From the NCBI GenBank assembly GCA_027625915.1, contig JANTQA010000023.1, positions 16,988,001 to 17,052,000 of the forward strand: a DNA stretch of 64,000 nucleotides. The letters are read 5' to 3'. The translations under genes and the position numbers were made by a program. Of this stretch, positions 48,765-60,324 are shown one piece after another (position 1 is the first letter of the stretch; every line of letters begins with the position of its first letter). The notes beneath the pieces are model-generated. The model was not told where the DNA came from. It made no database searches and saw only the letters and a list, made by a program, of their open reading frames with translations. Origin of the DNA: Anaeramoeba flamelloides (Eukaryota > Metamonada > Anaeramoebidae).

Positions 48765-51348
48765 TTATTTTTGTGCAGCAAAAACAATAGAATTTGCAAT
48801 TATAAGTTCGCCACCTGTACTTAAACGGTTCCAAGAATCTGTGGAAAGCTTGCATCCACCTGTGACTGAACGAGGAGAAAAATTCAAAACAACAACCTTG
48901 CCGTATTTAGGTTTCAGTTGTTTAATTGCCACCAAGGGCGTACCATTATCGTATTTGGCGATACATTTGCTGCCAGCTGCCAATTCGCATTTGGAATGAG
49001 GAGAATTTTTACCCCCATGGAATATTCTTACTCGTCTATTGATCGGATGCAATTTTTCATATTCACCTAATTTGCGTTTGGATCCAAAAATTTTTTTGCC
49101 CGGCACGACAGGTAAAAACCCGTTCGTTACAATTTTGCCCTTCAGTAGGGCAGGGTCGTTTGCGCACAACGTACGGTGAGCGCCAATTACTAACCCCTTT
49201 CCTGAAATTACATATTTGTGCAGAGAATTGCCCAACCGTGTCGTATTGACATTAGTTTTGCACATTAGCCTTAAAAAGATTACATCATACTTTTTCATTT
49301 CCTCCGATTTTAAACAGCCTTCGCCCCAATCGTGGATTGTTAGATGCTGGATCCCTGTGCATTTTATTGATGTTGAGATATCATCAATGTATTTTTCATC
49401 AGTGTAATTTGTAATAAATAAAACTTTAATGTCCTGTGTTTGTATTACTTTACCTTGCTTGCCGTGGTATAAGGAATCGCCCTGGAATGGAGAATTTTTT
49501 GTTACCTTTTTCCAATTTCGAAGTGATTTCGATCTTCGAAATCGAGAGGAATGCGAATTTTGTCGACTACTTGTTCTATTGTTTGATTGTAACATTCCAT
49601 ATTTGTTTCTGTTGTTTCCCTGGGGTTTTATTCTTTCCAAATTATTATTATTTAGATTTTGATTTTCGTTTTTTTTTTTTTTTTTTATTTTTTTTTCCTT
49701 TTCCTTTCCCTTTTCCTTTTCCTTTTCCTTTTCCTTTTCCTTTTCCTTTTCCTTTTCTTTATTATCATTATATTTATCATTATCGTTGTCGTTGTAATTG
49801 TCATTGTCATTATTATCTTTATCAGAGTTTTTTTCATTAGTGTTTTTCTTATTTTTTAATGAATTTAAGAAAGGTGAATTCCTTTTTGAAATTAAAATAT
49901 TATCAAAATTGAGATCCGACAAATCTTTAAGAGTTACGGCTTCATCAGACATTTCACTATCAAGGGTGGATTCATTATCCATGGTGGATTCCGTTGTATC
50001 CATTTCACTTGAATTTTCAAACAATTTATTCCCAGTGGTATTTAAATAGTGGTTTTTATGTTTTTTTGCTTTCAATTTTGAAGTTTTTTTTTTATTTAAA
50101 TTTTTTTTAAAAGATCGAAGACCAATACTTAGGGTTTTTTTCCTAAAAAAGCTACGTGAATGGTTTGGTGAAAATAAATTTCGAGTGTTAGATTTTAATT
50201 TGTTTCTAATTTTATTTTTATTTTTATTTTTTCCTCTATTTTTTTTTTTTTTTTCTTTTTGGATATTTTTTTTGAGTTTTTCTTCTTCTTTTTTCGTAAT
50301 ATTTTCTTTTACACTTTTCTTTTCATTTTCATTTTCATTTTCATTTTCATTTTCATTTTCTTTTTGATTAATAACGTTGTTTTCATTAAAACTTTCAATT
50401 TTTTCTATTTTATGTAAATTTTCATTTTTATTTTCATTTTCATTTTCATTTTCAGATACTTTTGCTTTCAATTTTTCTTTTTTCTTTATATTTAGATTTT
50501 TATTTTCATTTTCATTTCCATTTTCATTTTCATTTTGGTTTATATTTTTCTTTTCAATTTCAATTAATTCTGTGTTATTATTATTATTTTCAGTATCATT
50601 TCCTATTTCCTTTTCATTTCCAATTGTCTTTTCATTTTCCTTTCCCTCGGACTCTTCTTTGCTTTGTTTTACATTTTTTAAAATTTGAGTTTCTCTTTTA
50701 TTACTATTATCATTTTCAATTGGATTGTTACCTCTGATTATTTCTTTTGGTATATTAGTTGGATATAATTGATTTTGGCTGGATTCTTTTGAAGATTGTA
50801 ACACATTTTTTTGAATATCATTTGAAGCATAATTTGAAATAGTGTTATTAGTGTTGATAACTTTTTCATTTCCTAGTTCTCTTTCCCTTATTAATTCAGT
50901 TTTTAATTTGTGTTCATTTTCGATTTTTTGTCTCTCTTTCTCCTTACTTAAATTTATACCCTTCTCCATTTTTATGTCTTGAATTAAGTTTTCCTTTTTG
51001 TCAATTCCATTTTGAAAATTTGATTGGGTTTCTAACTTGTTTTTTTGACCAAATTGTAATATTTTTTGATAACTTTCTAATTGATAATTCTGATTTTTTG
51101 TATTAATTTTGTTTTTGGCATGATCATTTTTTTCTTCAGATTCATCAATTTCGTCATCTTTTATCCCTTGGATAATTATTGTATTTCCAAGAATTAATTC
51201 ATCGAGTAATTTTCTTTTGGAATTTTTTATTTCTTTTTCTTTTTCCTTCTCCTTCCCCTTCTCTTTTTCTCCCTCATCCTTTTCAACCCCGATTTCGATT
51301 TTGATATCTTTTTTTCCTATCCCCCCCTTGCCTTTCAGTTTTTCTCCC

Positions 51349-51379
<31 letters not shown>

Positions 51380-53489
51380 CTTCTTCTTCTTCTTCTTGAT
51401 CAGATAATAATTTCTCAGACATATTACTTTCAAACTCGGTTGGATCATAGATACCAAATTCCTTACATATTTCTTCATTTCTTCTTTTTTCTTTTTTATC
51501 AAATTGCTCAATCAGAATTCTGGAATTTTCATCATTAATAAAGGACTCTCTCCCATAAAAATTTTCATAATCAAATTCATAATCAGATCCAAAATCTGAT
51601 TGATCAGAATCATCATGTAAACCTTCATTACCTTGAAAAGTTATTTCATTTTGATTTCGAATGTATTGTGATTCTATTTCATCAATTGATTCCCATTCAA
51701 TTTTTGATATTAAATTTGGAATTTTTTCTTGGGTATTAGGGGTTTGTATGCTTTCTTCTTCATTTTGATCAATTTCATTTTTGGAATCGAAATCTTCAAT
51801 TTTTTTGTTTTCAGTTGTTATTATTTTATTTAAAGTTATATTATCATTTTTTTTGTTAAGTTCTCCTTTATTGTTTTTTAAATTTTGGTCTGATTTTTCT
51901 ATCGTGTCAATATTTATTTTTGATTTTATTTTGATTTCTGTTTCAATGGTATTTTCATCTTTATTTTCATTTTCATTTTTGTTTTGACTTTCGTTTTCGT
52001 TTTTATTTTTACCTTCTTCTGTTTGGAAATTCTTATCAAATATATGATTTTCATTATTTTCCTTTTCCTTTTCCTTTTCGTTTTCCTTTTCTTTTTCGTT
52101 TTCCTTCTCAGTTAATTGCTTCGTGTTTTGTTCATTTTCATTTCCATACTCTTTTTTTTCTTGTTCAATATATAATTTTGTATTTTTTTTTATTGATGAA
52201 TGAATTTTTGATTCTTTTTCTGTTTTCAATCCCAAATTTGTTGATAATTTTAACTCCTTTTGAAGATCCATTTTATCAATTTTTTCGATTTTTGAAATAA
52301 CTCTTGGTAATGGTTTTGGTTTGATATTGGATGTTTCTTTTCTCTCATTTTTTTCTGCATCATGTGTTTCATTTTCTTTTTGTTTATTAATTTTATTCTT
52401 GTTATTTTCTTCTGGTTTTTGTTCAAATCGACGATAATTCTCATTTTCTTTTTCTTGTTCTTTTTCATTTTCTTTTTCTTTTTTGATATTGTTCTGGGAT
52501 TCCTCTTTTTTTTTCTTTTCAATTTTGATATTTTTTTTATTGCTCTTTTGATTAGTTTTTATAATATTGCTTGACTCAGATTCTGAATTTGAGGTATTCG
52601 AAGAACTTGAAGAGTCTGAACTTGAAGATTCAGACTCTTGCTGGTTTAAATCAAGTAAATTATGTTCAAAGCCATCGGTTAATGGATTTAATTTACAGAA
52701 TTTTACTTTCCTTTCAATAACATTTTTTAAGCTGGTGACATCGAGCGACTTGAGGAACTGTGGATCGTTGGACTCTTGTTCGTCTTCTTGGAAGGCCTGG
52801 TCTTGTTTTTTTTTCCCTCTCCAATAGGTTGTTAACTTGTCAGTTAACATTTTTTTTTTGATGGTGCTCAATTTTTTTGCTTTGCTTTTGGTGTCCAAGT
52901 CGTCGAGGTACCCCTTAAAGAGGCTTATCGATGGCTCACGCTCAGAGATCATTAATTGGTAATAATTCTTTTTTTTGTTTTGATCTGAGCAGATCTCTAA
53001 TTCCAACTCTTGTTGTTTTAATCGAAGAAAGGAAATAATTTCATTAATGTCAGAATTTAATTGCTTAATGGCACCCTTTGTGCAGTCCTCAATTTCAACA
53101 ATTTTATGTCTGTTTTCACTGATTTCAATTGACTGTTCCATGATGAATTTCCTGACTTTCTTAGTTTCCTTCTCCTTTTCGTTCAAAATTCTTTTCTTTG
53201 TGATCTCTGATTTTTGTGTTTCGTGGAATTTATGTTTTTTTGATCGGCATTCACGACAGCACAAGAGCTCACATGTTTTACAAAAATACTTTTGAGTTAA
53301 TTTTGGATGCTCAACACATTTGTTCTCCAATTTGAAGTTTTTTATATTTTTTTCATTCACCTCAAATCTTTGGTGGGTGTCTTGCTTTGTTCGATGAAGA
53401 TCACGATCATGGTGCATGCAAAGAAATAAACCACATTGTGAACAATAACAATTGGGTTTTTCGTTACAAAAAAAGCACAGTTTTGTCAT
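48765..53489 (-). CDS. TRIM-like B-box / coiled-coil protein with C-terminal ThuA/GATase1-like domain
   Basis: Intronless, 1574 aa. Residues about 5-45 form a B-box type zinc finger (CFFC, CYCSQC, CMHHDRDLH). Residues 57-95 form a second (CVEHPKLTQKYFCKTCELLC, CRECRSKKHKFHE). A helical coiled-coil region follows to about 250. No RING precedes the B-boxes, so ubiquitin-ligase activity is not indicated. Residues 260-1330 are low-complexity, mostly Glu/Lys/Asn, with hexanucleotide-coded KEKEKE runs near 49690-49760. From about 1350 the chain is ordered. KVLFITNYTDEKYIDDI, YDVIFLRLM and GKGLVIGAHRT are the strands of a flavodoxin-like fold. GTPLVAIKQL, GKVVVLNFSPRS and GGELIIANSIVFAA match bacterial ThuA/GATase1-like domains (GTPLVA, GRVVALNFFPP, LMANALLWA). 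No GATase catalytic Cys elbow is visible. The fold is inferred from motifs. Confidence 0.8.
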
Positions 53490-54287
53490 TACGGTGACTT
53501 TTTTTTGAATATTGTTTTAATCTTTGGTTTTCTTCTTGATTGTTTTTTTTTTTTTTGGAATAAAAATTGAAAATGCTATTTGGTTTGGTTTGTGAATCGA
53601 GTTGGTAGTGGGAAATTGTGGTTTGAGCTTAAAAATTGTTGTGTTTGTTTTTTTTAAATAAGTTGGAAACAAAATGGAAAACTACAGAAAAAAATGAGTT
53701 TTGATTTTCTCCTTATTGTTAGGCATTTAGATTTACAATTATCAAGAAAAGGTAGTGGATTGGGAATTCTTTTACTTCACAGAAATGGAGATTAAAATCC
53801 AAACTGTACCTTAATTGTGTGTTTTAAAGTAAAAAAAAATTGTTTACAAAATTTGCAAATATTTTTGGAAAAATAATTTCAACCAAAAATGAAATAGCAT
53901 AATTTTTTGGCACTTTTTAGATTAACTAGTCTTTTTATTGAATATCATAAGTAAAAACTTTAAAATTTTTGTCAAATAGAAAGGGTTCGGTAAAAGAACG
54001 GTCGCCACCCAAGAAGAGTCGTACAATTTATAAAAGTAATTGAGAAGATCCTGTTTGTAATATAGCAGCTAAAAATACCCTCATTAAGAAAAGCTTATAA
54101 AAAGAAAAACCTAATAAAATCCTTATTTTTTTTCAATCTTGACCCAATAAAAGATCAAATCTGTAATCGATAGTTTACATAATTTAAACAAGATACAAAG
54201 GGTACATTCCTTGATACTTATTTGAAAATTTCAATTATGAACTGAATTTGTTTATAATTTTACATAATTTTCCTTGTTTTTGGTTAA
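53490..54287. other. Intergenic with exon-like scraps
   Basis: 5' flank of the B-box gene. On the plus strand, HLDLQLSRKGSGLGILLLHR (53730-53800) and KGSVKERSPPKKSRTIYKSN (53982-54045, after an acceptor CAAATAG) read like protein, and the second patch is locally GC-rich. They may be exons of a small unrecognised gene or remnants; I cannot build a convincing model. Confidence 0.25.
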
Positions 54288-55217
54288 GGGACTCGTCTAT
54301 ATTAAATTTTTTTAGGTAAATTTAATAGAGATTTAGAATTTTTTTTGCCAATTACTTAGATTTCAAATCCAAGTAAAAAACTTCTTGGTATAGTAATGAA
54401 ATCTCGATAAATGACATTCATTAAATTTAGATATTATTTTTATAGAAATAAAAAATTTTTACATTTTTTCACTTTTTAGAAAGTTGCAATTTTTCAACTT
54501 TTGGCAAAAATACAAAAAATAAAAAAAAATATGAACAAGAAAGCAAAACCTTGTTATGTTTGTGGAAGAAGTACAAAAAATAGTTTGAAAAATAAACCTG
54601 AAAGGGTTTTTTTGGATTTGCATGAAAACATAGTTTGATTCGAAAAAAATATACAATATATGCTTTACTCTTAATAAAAGATTTTCTTTCTTTTCTTGTA
54701 CCATTCTTTTTTTTCATGAATCTACTTTTTCATTTTACAATCTTTTGTTTTTGTTGAATTTGAAGTTTTTTTAAGTATTCCCAAATTACCATCAAAAAAG
54801 TTTTTGTCAGCGTCAAAAAAAATCAAAGTAAAGATTAAGAACTATTTTTTAAAAAAGTAATTATTGATAAAACAATTTGGGTTCTTTATACATTCAAGTT
54901 GGATGAATAGAAGTGAAAGAGAAAATATTCACCAGTTTTAAATTATTTTTTAGTTTTTAAAAATGAGAATAAATATTATTTTTGACAAAATAATTAAATC
55001 CAAAATTAATCAAAAAATTCTCATCTGTTTAAGATCTTTTTTCAAAAAAAATTTTTTAAAGTCACTTTTTTTGGCAGAATTGTAAAATTTTAAAAAAACA
55101 AGAATTAAAAGTTCTAACATTGAAAAAACCTGTCTATTTTTAATTTTAAACATATTTCAAGATAATGATTCCTTATTTAGTTATTGGACAAAAAAAAAAT
55201 TAATATAGACTAGTCCC
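54288..55217 (+). mobile_element. TTAA-flanked (piggyBac-like) element, copy 2
   Basis: 930 bp between TTAA duplications (54284-54287 and 55218-55221). Termini are GGGACTCGTCTATATT and the inverse of GGGACTAGTCTATATT, one mismatch apart. It aligns along its whole length with 34087-35027. The short frame from an ATG near 54531 is kept (MNKKAKPCYVCGRSTKNSLK, then NKPERVFLDLHENIV, stop), so the CxxC peptide differs from copy 1 by several substitutions without losing its frame. Confidence 0.78.
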
Positions 55218-55293
55218 TTAACGAAAAAAAATTTCAACTATAAATTAACTCTATTTTTACAAAAACATTCTACGTTTGATCTTTAATTTTTAT

Positions 55294-55670
55294 TACACAA
55301 GAGTAAATATGAATGTTGTAAATAATAGAGTTTTTGAAATTTTAGAGATAAATAAAGAGTTACATTCATTTATCCAAATTTCAGTAATAGTAAATATAAT
55401 ATCTGATTATCTTAATAGACTAAGAACAATTTTTATCAAAAAATCGTTTGGCAAACAACAATCTTTCGAATTTAAAAAAAAAATACTATTCAAACAAAGT
55501 ATTGGTATTTGCCAAACGATTTTATATTGAAAATACTTTTGAGATCAAAAATCAAAAAGGATATTTTGTTTACTATTACCAAAATTTGGATAAATACATG
55601 GAACTCTTTATTTGTCTCTAAAATTGTAAAAACTCTATTTTTTACAACATTCCTTATTTAAACTTGTGTA
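55294..55670. mobile_element. TACACAAGAGTAAAT inverted-repeat element, copy 2
   Basis: 377 bp, about 90 percent like 27548-27920 by eye. The arms TACACAAGAGTAAATATGAA and TTATTTAAACTTGTGTA are inverted. The internal palindrome AAATCGTTTGGCAAAC / TTTGCCAAACGATTT is better preserved than in copy 1. It lies 76 bp downstream of the TTAA element. Confidence 0.8.
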
Positions 55671-56369
55671 GTTGGTGAATTTGAAAAATTCTGATATATA
55701 ATTTATATTTAGTTTATTCTCGGTTTCTTTGATCGTATAATGGAAACAGTTTCTTGAAAAAGAGAAATGGTTTTTAATTTGAAACTTGGGTTTTAAAAGA
55801 ATGAGTTGGTTGTTCTAACACCAATATTATTATTTTCTTTGAAGAGTCACAACTAAGATCAAAATGGAAAAATAAAGTAAAGAGAAACTTTCAGATGATT
55901 TCTTACCCAAAGTAGATCATTTTATTTTTATTTTAGTTAATTTTTAATCAAATTATTTTTTTCAAAAAGAAAAACTAATTGTTCTGAGAGTTGGTTTCCC
56001 ATTACCTCAAAAAAATATTTGCTGACAAGATTATTCATTTTTTTTTATTATGTTTTGGATCGGGGATTTTTTCATTTGAATGACTTTAATACCCTTTTTA
56101 AAAATCTAGTCAATATTAAATGTGGATATTATTGATTGTTTTTAAATATTAAATAATTCTAATGGGTTAATAGGGAGTATAAACAATTATAACTAAAATT
56201 AATTTATTTTTTGTTTATTTCCTGATAATTTAATAAGAAATCGAAATAATCATTATTTGGTAAATGGAAGAATTAAATTTCCCTAAAAAGTTGATTCAAG
56301 TATGATTAATAATTATTTGAAATCTAAAGAAACAATTTTAATAATATAATCTTATAATTTTTATGTTAT
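55671..56369. other. Intergenic, nothing recognised
   Basis: AT-rich sequence between two mobile elements. It may include the eroded upstream part of the LINE that follows. Confidence 0.5.
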
Positions 56370-57520
56370 TTGAAAATTATCTTTATTACAATGATTTTGA
56401 TCAAAGAAAAAACATCATGTAATTACTGGTTTTTCTTTTTTTATATTTCAAAAAGATTTGAAAAAAAAACCTTCAAATCCAAACATAATATTGGTTTTTT
56501 ATACAATACGGATGAAAACCTAATAAAGATAAAACAGTTAGATCAAAGGATTTTGAAAAAATTAAATATTTGGGTATTTATTTAGATAAAATTTTACTTA
56601 TAGTTTATAAATTAAAAAATTCTAAAGGAACATCTAAGAACTAGAAACAAGTATTCAAAAATAATTCTCTAAACAATTGAATAAAAATTAGATAATTTAA
56701 AGCTTTTTCTATTTGTTGAATTGGTATATGGGTTAGAAATATATAATTATGAAATGAAAATTTGAAATTATTTAAATCCATGGATTAATTTATACATAAC
56801 TAAAATTAATAAAATAGAAAGAAATACATCCAATTATTATTTACAAAACAGAATTTAAAAATAAAAATATTTTTATTTCAGTAATTAAAAAGAAAGTTAA
56901 ATTCAAAAATAAATTAGGAAATTTATCTCTGACTAATTTAGAAAAAAAAATAAATTTTCAACAACAAATAAATATTAAAAACAATTGGGGTTCAAAAGAT
57001 ATTATCAAACTTAAAAAATAAATATATAAATACATATATAATGAGTTGTTGAATTCCAATAGTTTAAAGATCCAAAAATATTTCACATGAATAAAAAATC
57101 CAAATTATTTATTTAAAACAAAAAAAATAATTAAGTTATCCCTCAATCTCAACAATTCTAAAATTTAGATCATTTATGAACCTTAAATAGGTATTACTAT
57201 ATAATCAATAAAAAATTAATTTAAATTTTTTTCCTTATGTTTAAAGTATAAACAGAAGGAAATTATTGAAAATATTGATCATTTTTTATCGGTATATCCT
57301 TCCCACGAAAAAAAATAGATTAATTTTTCAAAATAAATTAGAAGAAATAAATGAATATGAAATATTTATTAACTGTGATAGTTTGAAATTATTTTCCTTA
57401 ATTAATAATTGTGAAATCTATGATTCCACCCTTAAATTTCTGAAGGGGAATTTAGTTCTAAGGCAATCTAAAGTTAAAATCGTTTACACTTCTTCGATAA
57501 TAATAATAAATATATAATAA
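56370..57520 (+). mobile_element. LINE fragment, reverse-transcriptase palm end and thumb
   Basis: Plus-strand remnant related to the LINE at 31262-33240. KPNKDKT near 56515 and the adjacent KDFEKIKYLGIYLDKIL match that copy's LKPNQDKTKF and DLSKIKYLRIYLEKN. PWINLYITKINKIERN near 56780-56830 matches SWINSRITGICKINRN. The frame changes several times. The tail to about 57520 (LEEINEYEIFINCDSLKLFS) probably belongs to the element's 3' end. Confidence 0.6.
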
Positions 57521-58840
57521 GGATTTGTTTTCTTCATTTATTTTCCAAAAGTTAAGAGGATCTATAAAATTGTCCCAAAAATACCCGAAAATCGAAAATA
57601 CATTAAAAGTTTTTAATGGCGTAAAAACACTTTTTGAACAATTTCTGAGTATCTCATATGTTATTATACTCAGCTAAGAGGTAAATTTGGAATTTTATGT
57701 AGAATATTTTTTTTGTGGTCTGAAAATATACAAAATTCTAAAAAATTAAATTTTAGGGGATAGTATTCATCCCATTCTGTGTGAAAGGAATTGGTACCTT
57801 ATATATTTTTAACTTTTAAAATTATTACTTGTGGTTATTGACAAATGAGAGAAAATGTATTTGTTGAAAATGTCTAAGTCTGTATCATTACCCATAATTA
57901 TATACATCTTAAACACAATCCATAAATAACCGAATAATATTTAATAGTTTAATACATACCCCATACCCTACACAAGGTGACCCAAGCCAAACCTTATTTT
58001 AACTTTCCATTCATATAGGAAACTGGTTTAACCAAAACACACAAACGCACATATTAAACCGAAAATAACCAAACCCATACCCTGACATACCTATACACTT
58101 ACCCTAATAAGTACCAACAATTACTCAAATATACTCAAAAAGTACCAAAAAGTCTAGCGAGGGGATTAAAGTACAAAATTTAGAAAATATATTTTTTCTT
58201 AATGCAAATTTTATTTTTTGTCCATAAACTGGGTACATTGGCACTGGGTTTTCTTCCTAGTTGTCCATAACTTGTTTTTAGGTACTTTAAAATTTTTTGG
58301 GTATTTTCGGGAATATTTTAAATACTCAAATTAAGATTTACAAGAAAATAAAATTAAAATGAAAAAATAATTTTATTATGAGATAATTTTGTGTCAGGAT
58401 ATAAACTTTATAACTCTCAAAAATTACCAAAAACAATTTCCAAATATCAATTATTTTTGATAATTAAAATTTGAAGAACAAATAAAAAATCGTAGAATAA
58501 TACACAAAGCAATAGAATAGTTGATATGCATATGGAAGTAAATCTAATTAATCAATATATTTCATTAAAAAATTGAAAAATGAAAATTCTTATGTTACAT
58601 TAGGATTAACAATTTTTGATCTCCAATTGATGATCAAGAAAATTATAATAGAAATCAAGATATTTCTACAATAATTTTTACTTTTTCAAGGGTTTAAAAT
58701 AACCTGTTTTTACTTTGCGAATATTGTTCTTGCAATAGTAAAAAAAGCTTGGCTAAATAATTCAGTCGAATAAATCAAAAAAAAAAATAAAAAAAGAAAA
58801 GTAAAAAATGCAAAAAAGAATATTTTAATTTTGAAAATTT
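57521..58840. other. Intergenic with a C-rich, G-poor strand-asymmetric patch
   Basis: From about 57940 to 58110 the plus strand is unusually rich in C and A and poor in G (for example ACCCATACCCTGACATACCT, ACACTTACCCTAATAAGTAC). AAAATACCCGAAAAT near 57590 recurs inverted near 58300 (TTGGGTATTTTCGGGAAT), which hints at an inverted-repeat element of about 740 bp. No gene seen. Confidence 0.4.
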
Positions 58841-58936
58841 CTAAAACAAATTAACTTTAAATTTTCCTTCACCCCCTTTAAACGCATGTAATCCACTAAC
58901 AACACCTTGAACCTGTTGACTGATAAATAATTTACC
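58841..58936 (-). CDS. Orphan terminal exon of an unrecognised gene
   Basis: After a strong acceptor (CTGTTTTGCAG) the minus strand reads GKLFISQQVQGVVSGLHAFK then GGEGKFKVNLF and TAG: 31 codons of ordinary, non-AT-driven composition. The preceding 36 bases begin GTGTGAG and could be a very short intron, but the upstream frames (LELVPNLIVESAIKKLL; MDPSILVKNSKNFKNKS from an ATG near 59072) do not join in phase in my reading. Either an upstream exon is missing or the gene is broken. I do not know the family. Confidence 0.4.
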   Translation of the reverse strand, partial: GKLFISQQVQGVVSGLHAFKGGEGKFKVNLF

Positions 58937-59212
58937 CTGCAAAACAGATTTAAGAACTGATATTTCTCACACAAAAGTTTTTTAATTGCTGACTCAACAA
59001 TTAAATTTGGTACTAATTCAAGATTTATTTTTAAAATTCTTGGAATTTTTAACCAAAATAGAAGGATCCATTTTAAAACAATGAGATCAACAAATATTTT
59101 TCCTTTACTAATCAAATTTTTGGTCGAGCTACTTGAAATATAGAGAACTGAAATGGTTTATACTTTTAATAATAACTTTCTATAATTTTATAATTCTCCT
59201 TGGGTGGCATTA

Positions 59213-59770
59213 AGGATTACAATCCCTGAAATTTGAAAAAAGATTATCTTGTGTAGGGTGTAGTGAGTTGTCGATTTGGTTCTTAGCTGATCGATCTTGA
59301 ACTTGGTATGGATTTTAATAGTGGCTCAAAATCATAATTTTTGACAATTTATTTTTTTTATTTCCGATATCTGATTTGAAGAGTTTAAGATTAATAGATT
59401 AATATATGTTTTCAAGAATAACTTTTGAGTTTTGGCTTGTCTGAAAGAAAGTTGATTTACTTTTTTGTCAATTAACTAAATGAAAAAATAAAATTATTTA
59501 AAAGCTCCCAATAAAACCAAACTTAATTAAAAATTTCAATCAACAACCTACAAACCACATTTTTTTAATAACTTAGGTTCCAGCCAATTAATCTTAAACT
59601 CTTCAAATCGGGTTTCCGAAATAAAAAAAATAAATGGTTAAAAAATTATGCTTTTGAACCACTATTAAAAGCCATACCAAGTTCAAGATCGATCAGCTAA
59701 GAACCAAATTAACAAGTGGCAACACCCTACACAAGATAATCTTTTTTCAAATTTCAGGGATTGTAAACCT
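59213..59770. mobile_element. Long-inverted-repeat element with TTA target sites
   Basis: About 558 bp. The left arm AGGATTACAATCCCTGAAAT and right arm (reverse complement AGGTTTACAATCCCTGAAAT) are inverted over about 190 bp, including GATCGATCTTGAACTTGGTA and CTAAGAACCAAAT. The element is flanked by TTA on both sides. A three-base TTA/TAA duplication is usual for PIF/Harbinger-type transposons; that assignment is inference. No transposase is present. Confidence 0.7.
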
Positions 59771-59823
59771 TTATCCCTTATACTAATAAAAAAAATGAAT
59801 TGAGACAAAGAGCTGTGTGGTAA

Positions 59824-60051
59824 TTGTTTGAAATTTGTATGTATGGATCATACGAAAAAGTTGATCGTTTCTTCATTAAAACTCCCCTTTTCTCATCACC
59901 AAATAAAAAATTTTGGTTTGAATTGTTCAATATATATAATTGGGTTATTAGAAGAAATAAAGTCAAGATCTTCACAAAACCAATTTACAATAAAAAGTCT
60001 CGTGATTTAATTTTGTTCTCCTTCTGGTTAGCCTTTGAGATGAAATGTTAA
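59824..60051 (+). CDS. Hypothetical short reading frame upstream of SmD3
   Basis: An open frame of about 70 codons from an ATG at 59839 (MYGSYEKVDRFFIKTPLFSS...) to TAA. Codon choice looks more coding than the flanks, and it ends 270 bp before SmD3. No family is recognised and no splice partner found; it may be chance or part of the 5' region of SmD3. Confidence 0.22.
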   Translation: MFEICMYGSYEKVDRFFIKTPLFSSPNKKFWFELFNIYNWVIRRNKVKIFTKPIYNKKSRDLILFSFWLAFEMKC

Positions 60052-60324
60052 TTTTGATATTTTCCTTTTAACTGGCTTTAATCTTCATCTTTGAAGAAAT
60101 AATACTAATATTTATTTCCAAAACAATTATCTTTGAGTGTTTTGTTAGCAAAATAACAATCTATTGTTGGTGTGTTTGTTATTACAAAATACTGCTCCCA
60201 AAATAGACTGCCAAATGGAAACATTTTCATTTTTTTCTAAAGTTTGCTTTAATTTCCTTTTTGTGACCCGTTTTTCCTTTTTGGATCCAAACAAAATTCA
60301 TTCAAAATCAATTAATTACTTATT

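Noticed and set aside
49659-51399. Long plus-strand frames rich in Phe, Leu and Ser
   Set aside because: They are antisense shadows of Glu/Lys repeats in the B-box gene.
53985-54020. GC-rich patch as a tRNA or snRNA
   Set aside because: No cloverleaf or snRNA motif; it reads better as an exon-like protein segment.
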